From assembly GCA_009774465.1 (NCBI GenBank), contig VSNT01000056.1:1-24532 (forward strand): a stretch of DNA of 24,532 bases, in the 5' to 3' direction. Under the pieces are notes generated by a model that worked only from the letters and a program-made list of their open reading frames with translations, ran no database searches and was not told the DNA's origin. Position 1 is the first letter of the stretch; every line of letters begins with the position of its first letter. This document shows positions 1 through 7,045 of this stretch, in pieces. Both the position numbers and the translations under genes were made by a program. Source of the stretch: Lachnospiraceae bacterium. GTDB taxonomy: Bacteria > Bacillota_A > Clostridia > Lachnospirales > Lachnospiraceae.

Positions 1-79
1 CATATAAAGTTATTATAACCCATAGAAAAATATTTTCAAAGTAATTTCACAAAAAATTAATAAAAATGGACACAAACAA

Positions 80-101
80 TAAAACGGTTCCCTCCGTTTT
101 A
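80..101 (-). terminator. Hairpin terminator after uvrA
   Basis: Inverted repeat TAAAACGG / CCGTTTTA around a 6-nt loop, starting about 25 bases beyond the uvrA stop codon. Read on the minus strand, the 3' arm ends in TTTTA followed by TTGTTTG, so the T-tract is partly inside the stem. The stem is short and AT-rich, so termination may be weak. The remaining bases 1-79 are AT-rich and show no gene. Confidence 0.5.
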
Positions 102-126
102 CTGCCGCATCCATGCTTTAAATCAT

Positions 127-3021
127 TTATCGGTACTTTTCTAAATTATCTTTATACTTTTTCAACATTTTTTTAATATATTGCCCTGTATAGGAATCGG
201 CACATTCAGAAACCTCTTCCGGCGTTCCACAGACCACTACCTGCCCGCCTCTGTCACCGCCCTCAGGTCCCATATCAATAATGTAATCTGCGGTTTTAAT
301 CACATCAAGGTTGTGCTCAATCACTACAATGGTATTTCCATTATCTGCAATTCTGTTTAAAATTTCAACCAGCTTATGCACATCTGCAAAATGAAGTCCG
401 GTGGTGGGCTCATCTAAAATGTAAATCGTATTTCCTGTACTGCGCTTACTTAATTCCGTTGCCAGCTTAATTCTCTGGGCCTCTCCTCCGGATAATGTGG
501 TGGATGGCTGCCCCAGCTTCACATAAGAAAGCCCTACATCATTTAATGTTTCTATCTTTCTGCGGATGGAAGGCAGATTTTCAAAAAAGGGTACCGCCTC
601 TTCCACAGTCATATCCAGCACATCATAAATATTCTTTCCCTTATATTTCACATCCAGAGTTTCTCTATTGTAACGTTTTCCTCCACATACCTCACAGGGC
701 ACATATACATCCGGCAGAAAATGCATTTCTATTTTGATAATTCCGTCTCCGCCGCAGGCTTCACATCTTCCTCCCTTAACATTAAAGCTAAAGCGTCCTT
801 TCTTATATCCCTTTGCCTTGGCATCCGGTGTTCCTGCAAACAGATCTCTGATTAAATCAAAAACTCCCGTATAGGTTGCCGGATTAGAACGGGGAGTACG
901 CCCAATGGGGGACTGGTCAATATTTATAACCTTGTCCAGTTTCTTAATGCCGGTAATGTTCTTGTGTTTACCCGGAATGGTTCTTGCCCGGTTTAAATCT
1001 CTTGCAAGACGTTTATATAAAATTTCATTAACCAGAGAGCTTTTTCCGGAGCCGGAAACACCGGTCACACAGGTAAAGACGCCGACAGGTATATTCACCG
1101 AAACATTTTTCAGGTTATTTTCCTGTGCGCCTGTAATGGTAAGCCAGCCTTTTGGTTTGCGCCGCACTTCCGGTATGGGCACCTGCATTCTTCCACTTAA
1201 GTACTGTCCCGTAATAGAATCTTCTATCTCCATAATCTCCTGAGCAGTTCCCTGGGCTACCACTTTTCCGCCATGAGAACCGGCTCCGGGACCGATATCT
1301 ACTACATGATCTGCTTCCAGCATGGTATCCTCGTCGTGCTCCACCACAATTAATGTGTTGCCCAGATCACGAAGATTTTTCAGAGTATTTAATAATTTAT
1401 CATTGTCCTTCTGGTGAAGCCCGATACTTGGCTCATCCAGTATATAACAGACGCCCACCAGCCCGGAGCCGATCTGGGTAGCCAGCCGAATGCGCTGGGC
1501 CTCTCCGCCGGATAAGGTTCCTGTGGCTCTTGACAAAGACAAATATTCCAGCCCCACATCCACCAGAAAGCCTACTCTGGCATGAATTTCTTTCAACACC
1601 TGCTTTCCAATTATCTGCTGCTGGCTGCTGAGTTTCATGTCCTTAAGAAAAGCATGTAAGTTACGAATGGACATAGAAGTAATTTCATAAATATTTTTGT
1701 CACAGACTGTCACTGCCAGAGATTCTTTTTTCAGCCTCATGCCGCCGCACTCTTTACAGGGCGTGATGCGCATAAAGGTCTCATACTCCTGTTTCATAAT
1801 ATCTGAGCCGGTTTCTCTGTATTTACGCTCCATATTTTTAATCAGTCCTTCAAAAGCAACAGGGTACACGCCCTCGCCCCTCTGTCCTTTATAATGAACC
1901 CTGACTTCTTTTCCTCCGGTTCCATGAATCAATACATGAAAAACCTCCTCCGGCAGTTCCTCCACCGGTGTATCCAGACTGAATTTATATTCTTTGGAAA
2001 GTGCACACAGGAGGGCATTGGTAAAGCTTCCCGCATCGCTGCTGGACTGCCAGCCCATTACCTGAATAGCGCCTTCATTGATACTCAGGGACCTGTCAGG
2101 AATCATAAGTTCCGGATCAAATTCCATTTTATAGCCTAAGCCATAACACACGGGGCAGGCTCCGAAGGGATTGTTAAAGGAAAAGCTTCTTGGTTCAATT
2201 TCACTGATACTGATCCCGCAGTCCGGACAGGCAAAACTCTGGCTGAAATTAATGGTTTCTCCATCAATCACATCCACCATCAGAGAACCCTCTGCAAGCG
2301 CCAGCACGCTTTCTACCGAATCAGTAAGTCTTCTTGTAATTCCCTCTTTGATCACCAGCCTGTCAACTACAATTTCTATGCTGTGTTTAATGTTCTTGTC
2401 CAGCTTGATTTCTTCTGTAAGTTCATAAAGACTGCCATCTACACGCACCCGCACATAACCGCTGCGTTTCGCCCTGTCAAAAACCTTTGCATGTTCTCCT
2501 TTTCTTCCCCGTACAACAGGCGCCAGTAATTGTATTCTGGTTCCTTCCGGCAGTTCCATAATGTGATCCACCATCTGGTCAACCGTCTGCTTTTTAATTT
2601 CCTTTCCACATTTGGGACAGTGAGGAATTCCAATTCTTGCATACAAGAGCCGAAAATAGTCATATATTTCCGTTACAGTTCCTACCGTAGAACGGGGATT
2701 TCTGTTTGTGGACTTCTGGTCAATGGAAATGGCCGGCGAAAGTCCTTCTATTTTTTCCACATTGGGCTTCTCCATCTGTCCAAGGAACTGTCTTGCGTAA
2801 GAAGAAAGAGATTCCATATACCTTCTCTGCCCTTCCGCATAAATGGTATCAAAAGCAAGAGAAGATTTTCCAGAGCCGGAAAGACCGGTAAGCACTACCA
2901 GCTCATTTCTGGGAATATCCACATTTAAATCCTTTAGGTTATGCTCATTGGCTCCCCGGATTTTAATATATTCTCTTGGACGCATTTTAGGGGTTTCTAC
3001 ATGCTGATCTGATAATTTCAT
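127..3021 (-). CDS. uvrA: UvrABC excinuclease subunit A
   Basis: DNA-damage recognition ATPase of nucleotide excision repair, acting in the cytoplasm with UvrB. The protein is 964 aa, close to the usual 940-960. It has two ABC ATPase halves: first Walker A GLSGSGKS at about 46-53, a second GVSGSGKS in the C-terminal half, and two LSGGEAQRI signature motifs, each followed by an ILDEP Walker B. CxxC pairs of the zinc modules are visible (CPKCG, CPDCG, CPVC, CEACGG, CEVCGG). Start: the annotated ATG gives about 12 extra residues before the conserved REYIKIRGA core. A GAAAGG stretch lies about 15 nt upstream, which is long spacing; the alternative Met13 has no better ribosome binding site. It follows uvrB by 28 bp and should be co-transcribed with it. 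Confidence 0.98.
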   Translation of the reverse strand: MKLSDQHVETPKMRPREYIKIRGANEHNLKDLNVDIPRNELVVLTGLSGSGKSSLAFDTIYAEGQRRYMESLSSYARQFLGQMEKPNVEKIEGLSPAISIDQKSTNRNPRSTVGTVTEIYDYFRLLYARIGIPHCPKCGKEIKKQTVDQMVDHIMELPEGTRIQLLAPVVRGRKGEHAKVFDRAKRSGYVRVRVDGSLYELTEEIKLDKNIKHSIEIVVDRLVIKEGITRRLTDSVESVLALAEGSLMVDVIDGETINFSQSFACPDCGISISEIEPRSFSFNNPFGACPVCYGLGYKMEFDPELMIPDRSLSINEGAIQVMGWQSSSDAGSFTNALLCALSKEYKFSLDTPVEELPEEVFHVLIHGTGGKEVRVHYKGQRGEGVYPVAFEGLIKNMERKYRETGSDIMKQEYETFMRITPCKECGGMRLKKESLAVTVCDKNIYEITSMSIRNLHAFLKDMKLSSQQQIIGKQVLKEIHARVGFLVDVGLEYLSLSRATGTLSGGEAQRIRLATQIGSGLVGVCYILDEPSIGLHQKDNDKLLNTLKNLRDLGNTLIVVEHDEDTMLEADHVVDIGPGAGSHGGKVVAQGTAQEIMEIEDSITGQYLSGRMQVPIPEVRRKPKGWLTITGAQENNLKNVSVNIPVGVFTCVTGVSGSGKSSLVNEILYKRLARDLNRARTIPGKHKNITGIKKLDKVINIDQSPIGRTPRSNPATYTGVFDLIRDLFAGTPDAKAKGYKKGRFSFNVKGGRCEACGGDGIIKIEMHFLPDVYVPCEVCGGKRYNRETLDVKYKGKNIYDVLDMTVEEAVPFFENLPSIRRKIETLNDVGLSYVKLGQPSTTLSGGEAQRIKLATELSKRSTGNTIYILDEPTTGLHFADVHKLVEILNRIADNGNTIVVIEHNLDVIKTADYIIDMGPEGGDRGGQVVVCGTPEEVSECADSYTGQYIKKMLKKYKDNLEKYR

Positions 3022-3049
3022 CTAAAAATAACCATACCTTTCGTATTAA

Positions 3050-5047
3050 TTAGTCCTGCTTTTCATCTTCAAGTTCTTTTAGCTTAACCTTCAATTCCAC
3101 CATCTTGTCCCGAAGCTGTGCTGCCGCTTCAAAGTTAAGATCTGCCGCTGCCTTTTTCATCTGCTTTTCAATCTGACTTATCAGCTTCTCCAGTTCTTTA
3201 CGGTTCATGGATTCAGGATCTTTCTCAAACCGGAGTTCTTCCTTTGCAATCACTTTGGAAATACTGATCAGGTCGCGGACTGCCTTCTTAATCGATTGAG
3301 GCGTGATATTATGCTCTTCATTATACCGCTGCTGAATGCTGCGTCTTCTGTTGGTCTCATCAATGGCCGCCTGCATGGAATCAGTTATGTTATCCGCATA
3401 CATAATCACATGCCCTTCCACATTTCTGGCAGCACGCCCGATGGTCTGAATCAAGGAAGTTTCCGACCTTAAAAATCCCTCCTTGTCCGCATCCAGAATT
3501 GCCACTAAAGAAATTTCCGGTATATCAAGGCCTTCCCGCAGCAGGTTAATTCCCACCAGCACATCAAATACATCCAGACGCATATCCCGGATGATTTCCG
3601 CCCTCTCTAAGGTATCTATGTCCGAATGCAGATATTTTACTCTGATTCCCACATCATTCATGTAAGCGGTAAGGTCCTCAGCCATTCGCTTCGTAAGAGT
3701 GGTCACCAAAACCTTATTATGCTTTTCTGTTTCCCGGTTTATTTCTGAAACCAGATCATCAATCTGCCCTTCCACAGGGCGCACCGAAATTTCCGGATCA
3801 AGAAGCCCTGTAGGACGGATGATCTGCTCTGTGCGGAACAATTCATGTTCCTTTTCATAATTGGAAGGGGTTGCAGAGACAAACATCATCTGGTCAATAT
3901 GTTGTTCAAATTCTGCAAAACATAAAGGTCGGTTATCCAGTGCTGAAGGAAGTCTGAAACCGTAATCCACCAGTGTGGTCTTTCGAGACCGGTCTCCCGT
4001 ATACATTGCACCAATCTGAGGGATTGTTATATGAGATTCGTCAACAATAATCAGATAATCGTCTCCAAAAAAGTCCATCAGTGTATGAGGCATAGCACCG
4101 GCCGGCATCCCTGCAAGATGCCTGGAATAGTTTTCAATGCCCGAACAAAATCCTGTTTCTCTAAGCATTTCAATGTCAAAATTTGTTCTCTCGGAAATTC
4201 TCTGAGCCTCCAAAAGCTTGTCCTCACTTTTAAAAAACCGCACTCGCTCTTCTAATTCCACCTCGATATTTTTACATGCTTCGTTAATCTTCTCCTGAGG
4301 CACCACATAATGGGATGCGGGAAAAATTGCAATATGCTCCAAAGTTGCATGAACTTGTCCAGTTAATGGATCTGTCTGTGCAATCCTGTCAATCTCATCT
4401 CCAAAAAATTCAATTCTGATCAGGTAATCTCCGCCTTCTGCCGGATATACCTCTACCACATCTCCTCTTACACGAAAGCATCCTCTTCCCAGATCCATAT
4501 CATTTCTGTCATACTGAATGTCGATCAGCTCCCGAATCACCTGGTCTCTGTCCTTGACCATCCCCGGACGGAGCGATACAATCATTTCCTGATAATCATC
4601 AGGACTTCCCAGACCATAAATACAGGACACGCTGGCAACCACTACTACGTCCCTGCGCTCTGACAAAGAAGCTGTCGCCGAAAGCCGCAGCTTGTCAATT
4701 TCATCATTAACAGATGAATCTTTTGCAATATAAGTATCCGACGAGGGCACATAAGCCTCCGGCTGATAATAGTCATAATAAGAGACAAAGTATTCCACCG
4801 CATTTTCCGGGAAAAATTCTTTAAATTCCCCGTAAAGCTGCCCCGCCAGTGTTTTATTATGGGCAATCACCAGCGTCGGCTTATTTAATGCGGCTATCAC
4901 ATTCGCCATAGTAAAGGTTTTACCGGAACCGGTAACGCCAAGCAATGTCTGAAACTGGTTCCCTGCTTTAAAACCGTTTACCAGTTCTGCAATGGCCTGG
5001 GGCTGGTCGCCGGTGGGTTTGTATTCTGAATGTAATTTAAACTCCAT
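3050..5047 (-). CDS. uvrB: UvrABC excinuclease subunit B
   Basis: Helicase-like damage-verification subunit of nucleotide excision repair. It is loaded by UvrA and recruits UvrC. The length of 665 aa is normal. Visible features: Walker A GVTGSGKT at 37-44; the tyrosine-rich beta-hairpin (YYDYYQPEAYVP, from about 90) that clamps the damaged strand; the DEAD-type box DESH; helicase motif VI QTIGRAARN; and a C-terminal UVR coiled-coil motif (about 620-660) for UvrC contact. Start: ATG preceded by GGAGGTG at about 10 nt, an excellent site. A sigma-A-type promoter and a LexA-type box lie just upstream, pointing to SOS control of the uvrB-uvrA operon. Confidence 0.99.
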   Translation of the reverse strand: MEFKLHSEYKPTGDQPQAIAELVNGFKAGNQFQTLLGVTGSGKTFTMANVIAALNKPTLVIAHNKTLAGQLYGEFKEFFPENAVEYFVSYYDYYQPEAYVPSSDTYIAKDSSVNDEIDKLRLSATASLSERRDVVVVASVSCIYGLGSPDDYQEMIVSLRPGMVKDRDQVIRELIDIQYDRNDMDLGRGCFRVRGDVVEVYPAEGGDYLIRIEFFGDEIDRIAQTDPLTGQVHATLEHIAIFPASHYVVPQEKINEACKNIEVELEERVRFFKSEDKLLEAQRISERTNFDIEMLRETGFCSGIENYSRHLAGMPAGAMPHTLMDFFGDDYLIIVDESHITIPQIGAMYTGDRSRKTTLVDYGFRLPSALDNRPLCFAEFEQHIDQMMFVSATPSNYEKEHELFRTEQIIRPTGLLDPEISVRPVEGQIDDLVSEINRETEKHNKVLVTTLTKRMAEDLTAYMNDVGIRVKYLHSDIDTLERAEIIRDMRLDVFDVLVGINLLREGLDIPEISLVAILDADKEGFLRSETSLIQTIGRAARNVEGHVIMYADNITDSMQAAIDETNRRRSIQQRYNEEHNITPQSIKKAVRDLISISKVIAKEELRFEKDPESMNRKELEKLISQIEKQMKKAAADLNFEAAAQLRDKMVELKVKLKELEDEKQD

Positions 5048-5098
5048 ATAAGCAGTTCACCTCCAAATAGTCTCAATCGTTTCTCAAAAGCAGTTTTG

Positions 5099-5127
5099 AT
5101 TATATCATACCCATTTATGTTTGTACA
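5099..5127 (-). promoter_or_regulatory. Promoter of uvrB-uvrA
   Basis: On the minus strand, TGTACA (plus 5122-5127) is followed after exactly 17 bp by TATAAT (plus 5099-5104). The -10 is preceded by TG one base away, making an extended -10. It lies about 50 bp upstream of the uvrB ATG, and no other promoter of this quality is visible in the gap. Confidence 0.75.
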
Positions 5128-5136
5128 GTATTTTCA

Positions 5137-5148
5137 GAACATTTGTTC
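5137..5148. promoter_or_regulatory. LexA (DinR-type) SOS box
   Basis: GAACATTTGTTC matches the Gram-positive LexA core GAAC-N4-GTTC exactly and extends to AGAAC/GTTCT symmetry. It sits about 10 bp upstream of the -35 of the uvrB promoter. Presence of the motif is direct; repression by LexA is inferred from the known SOS control of uvrBA in Bacillus. The position upstream of the -35, rather than over the core promoter, is slightly atypical. Confidence 0.8.
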
Positions 5149-5189
5149 TTATTTTGTAATATTTGCCCATTTATTTTTCAAAATATAAA

Positions 5190-5215
5190 GAGTATTCTGT
5201 TTATCAGAAATACTC
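5190..5215 (-). terminator. Hairpin terminator closing the AlbA_2/PIN-remnant unit
   Basis: Arms GAGTATTCTG (5190-5199) and CAGAAATACTC (5205-5215) pair with one bulged base around a TTTAT loop. On the minus strand the hairpin is followed by CTTTATATTTTG. It lies about 20 bases past the stop of the short companion ORF and upstream of the uvrB promoter, insulating uvrB from read-through. Confidence 0.6.
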
Positions 5216-5233
5216 CTTTATACTTTACCTCAA

Positions 5234-5404
5234 TTATTTTACATCCGATATCTTTATCTGGATCTGACGTAGATATTTCTCTTTTGTATAATCGCCAAAA
5301 CCTCCATTGTCAAATTCCTCCAGATATCTTGCCATCCCAATTGGACCAAGAGCTTTTATCAACGCCTCAGTCCCCATTCTCCTAATCTCACTTGGTTTTG
5401 TTAT
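5234..5404 (-). pseudogene. Short companion ORF of PIN locus, start lost
   Basis: An open frame reads ITKPSEIRR then MGTEALIKALGPIGMARYL and later GGFGDYTKEKYL before a stop at 5234-5236. The pattern (SEIRxxGxEAL..ALGPIGxxRxLxxFD..GDYTKE) resembles short conserved proteins that I recall encoded beside PIN-type toxins; that recognition is from memory. The conserved SEIRRMG stretch begins nine codons before the first in-frame ATG (5375-5377), an in-frame stop lies just three codons further upstream, and the ATG has AGGAG only one base away. The original start therefore seems lost. From the ATG it would give 47 aa. It may be untranslated, or weakly translated from the internal ATG. Confidence 0.55.
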
Positions 5405-5405
5405 C

Positions 5406-5546
5406 TTATTTCATATCCGTTGTTAAAAGTATATCCGCTCCTGTTTCCGCACTCGCCAAATGCAGGCTGTCAAATGCCTTGATATTAGATATTTTCATTA
5501 TTTCTTTTGCTCTATCTTCTATTCTTTCATTAAATTCTATCGTAAA
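5406..5546 (-). pseudogene. C-terminal remnant of a PIN-domain ribonuclease (toxin)
   Basis: Directly after the TAA of the AlbA_2 gene, and in the same frame, 46 sense codons encode FTIEFNERIEDRAKEIMKIS followed by NIKAFDSLHLASAETGADIL and LTTDMK, then a stop. FDSLHLASA...ADILLTTD is the hallmark of the C-terminal half of PIN domains, including the conserved Asp residues that help bind the metal. The N-terminal half with the first catalytic Asp is absent, and the usual residues after TTD are also missing, so both ends are truncated. There is no start codon or ribosome binding site. I infer a dead toxin gene cut by recombination at the end of the neighbouring gene. Confidence 0.75.
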
Positions 5547-6965
5547 TTATTTTTTAACTTTCCACTGCCCACTTCTATGAGAGCCTATATTCTTAATAAC
5601 CCCCTCATTTACTAATTTTTTCATTGTCCTTTGTACCTTACTTCTGGAAAGACTTAATTGTTTTTGTATCTCTGACTGCGTAATTTTTGAGTTTTCTTTC
5701 AATAATTCACACAATCTTCTTTCCAATTCTGTCAAAACAATATTTTCAGCTTCATTTTCAGCTTCATTTTCAGCTTCATTTTCAGCTTCATTTATAAGCA
5801 TTTTATAATTCAAATTTTTCAACGTCACCATGAACATCACTCCGTCTGAATAAAATACCGGCTCCATTCCTTCCTCATAATTCACCGCATTTTCATATGC
5901 CTCACGGATTTTGTTAAGCCCGCTGCCCTGACGTTCCATATAGCCCAACCGCCCGAATATATCTGCCAGAACCGGGTTCCTTCTTGTAGAAGGCACAGTA
6001 TCAATATCCCTTTCCTGTATTTTTGTGCCATCCGGCATCCCGCCCGGAGAATAAATCACAAGACGGTCATCAAAAATATCTATATGGACTTCGCTGCCAT
6101 TCACCAGGTAATCCCGGTGGATCAGCCCGTTGACAAGGCTTTCAAAAACACTTCTCTCACAAAAATCCGGCATTTCAATCCGGGAATTTGCTGTCTTTTT
6201 CCAGAGCATTTTCATATTTCTTTTCACAAAACCAGCGCCCTCATTCAGCAGCATAATCAAACTCCCACTGTATTCCGCACTGTCCAGAGCATCTACCTTG
6301 CCTCCACTTTTGTCCAATCCATTCCAGTGCGTACAGAATAGCCTTGAATAGCGGATTGGACAATTATCCGCAAGCAAGGCTCCGGCATTTGTAAGTTTTC
6401 CCTTTTCATCAACAATTCCAAAAGATTTAAAACCCTTTTCCGGCATACTTGTCCCATTCCATTCTTTATAGCGTTCCCGCAATTTAGAAAAAGAATAATC
6501 TTTGAAATCATAATCTGTCATCAGGGAATCAAAAGACGAATTTTTCCCACGCAACACAAGCCTTTTTAATTCTGCCGCATTTGCAGTAACCGACTCGTTT
6601 CCAATTCTGATAAAAGCCTCGGTGCTACCGTCTCCACGGTAATAATATGGCGTTTCCTGCCCTTTCATAACTTCCACCGTAAGCAGATTTTTTCCATCTT
6701 CCGTACTGTGAATCTTCATTGCAACTTCTGGGAGCGGATCAATGCGCTCTTTTATTTTCTGGCTGACAAATTCAGACGCGCCTTTTATATCCTCAATCCC
6801 AGTTACTGTATCATCATCCGCAATACCAAAAATCAATGTGCCTCCGGTTCCGTTCGCAAAAGCACTGATGCTTTTCAGCCAGCTTTTCGGTTTCCGTATC
6901 TCTACGTTCCGCTTTTTATCATATTCCGTAGTTTCCGCCAACAATTCTGATAACTTCAAGTCCAT
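5547..6965 (-). CDS. AlbA_2 (Schlafen-type) / HATPase / winged-helix protein
   Basis: A 472-aa cytoplasmic protein of the family often labelled ATP-binding or RecG-like transcriptional regulator. Domains in order: AlbA_2 nucleic-acid-binding domain (about 10-135, with SAFANGTGGTLIFGI at 34-48); a GHKL/HATPase_c_4-like region with N-box-like ESLVNGLIHRDY (275-286), SPGGMPDG (306-313) and ERQGSGLNKI (344-353); a repetitive linker EAENEAENEAENEAEN (393-408); and a C-terminal winged helix (about 410-472) with ITQSEIQKQLSLSRSKVQRTMKKL. Start: ATG with AGGAAAGGAAA just upstream and a promoter about 50 bp away. Cellular role is unknown; related genes occur in accessory and defence-like islands. It separates uvrB from the sugar module and abuts a broken PIN gene. 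Confidence 0.85.
   Translation of the reverse strand: MDLKLSELLAETTEYDKKRNVEIRKPKSWLKSISAFANGTGGTLIFGIADDDTVTGIEDIKGASEFVSQKIKERIDPLPEVAMKIHSTEDGKNLLTVEVMKGQETPYYYRGDGSTEAFIRIGNESVTANAAELKRLVLRGKNSSFDSLMTDYDFKDYSFSKLRERYKEWNGTSMPEKGFKSFGIVDEKGKLTNAGALLADNCPIRYSRLFCTHWNGLDKSGGKVDALDSAEYSGSLIMLLNEGAGFVKRNMKMLWKKTANSRIEMPDFCERSVFESLVNGLIHRDYLVNGSEVHIDIFDDRLVIYSPGGMPDGTKIQERDIDTVPSTRRNPVLADIFGRLGYMERQGSGLNKIREAYENAVNYEEGMEPVFYSDGVMFMVTLKNLNYKMLINEAENEAENEAENEAENIVLTELERRLCELLKENSKITQSEIQKQLSLSRSKVQRTMKKLVNEGVIKNIGSHRSGQWKVKK
5742..5793. repeat. 12-bp tandem repeat inside the AlbA_2 gene
   Basis: Four perfect copies of attttcagcttc plus four further bases (4.3 copies). On the minus strand they encode the four-residue unit ENEA in a linker between the ATPase-like and winged-helix domains. 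The unit is a multiple of three, so slippage would change linker length without shifting frame. Confidence 0.95.
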
Positions 6966-7011
6966 TTTCCTTTCCTGGCAATGTCTGATAATTTCTTTTC
7001 AATTATTTTTC

Positions 7012-7040
7012 AGTATAGCATACCCTCCGCTTTCTTTCCA
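7012..7040 (-). promoter_or_regulatory. Promoter of the AlbA_2 gene
   Basis: On the minus strand, TGGAAA (plus 7035-7040) is followed by a 17-bp spacer and TATACT (plus 7012-7017), with TG one base before the -10 (extended -10). It lies in the 80-bp gap after the GH5 gene. No hairpin separates GH5 from this gene, so read-through from the sugar operon is also possible. Confidence 0.55.
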
Positions 7041-7045
7041 TAATT

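Noticed and set aside
5143..5580. Plus-strand open frames in the uvrB-AlbA_2 gap
   Set aside because: They are antisense to the PIN remnant and its companion frame, have no ribosome binding sites and no recognisable motifs.
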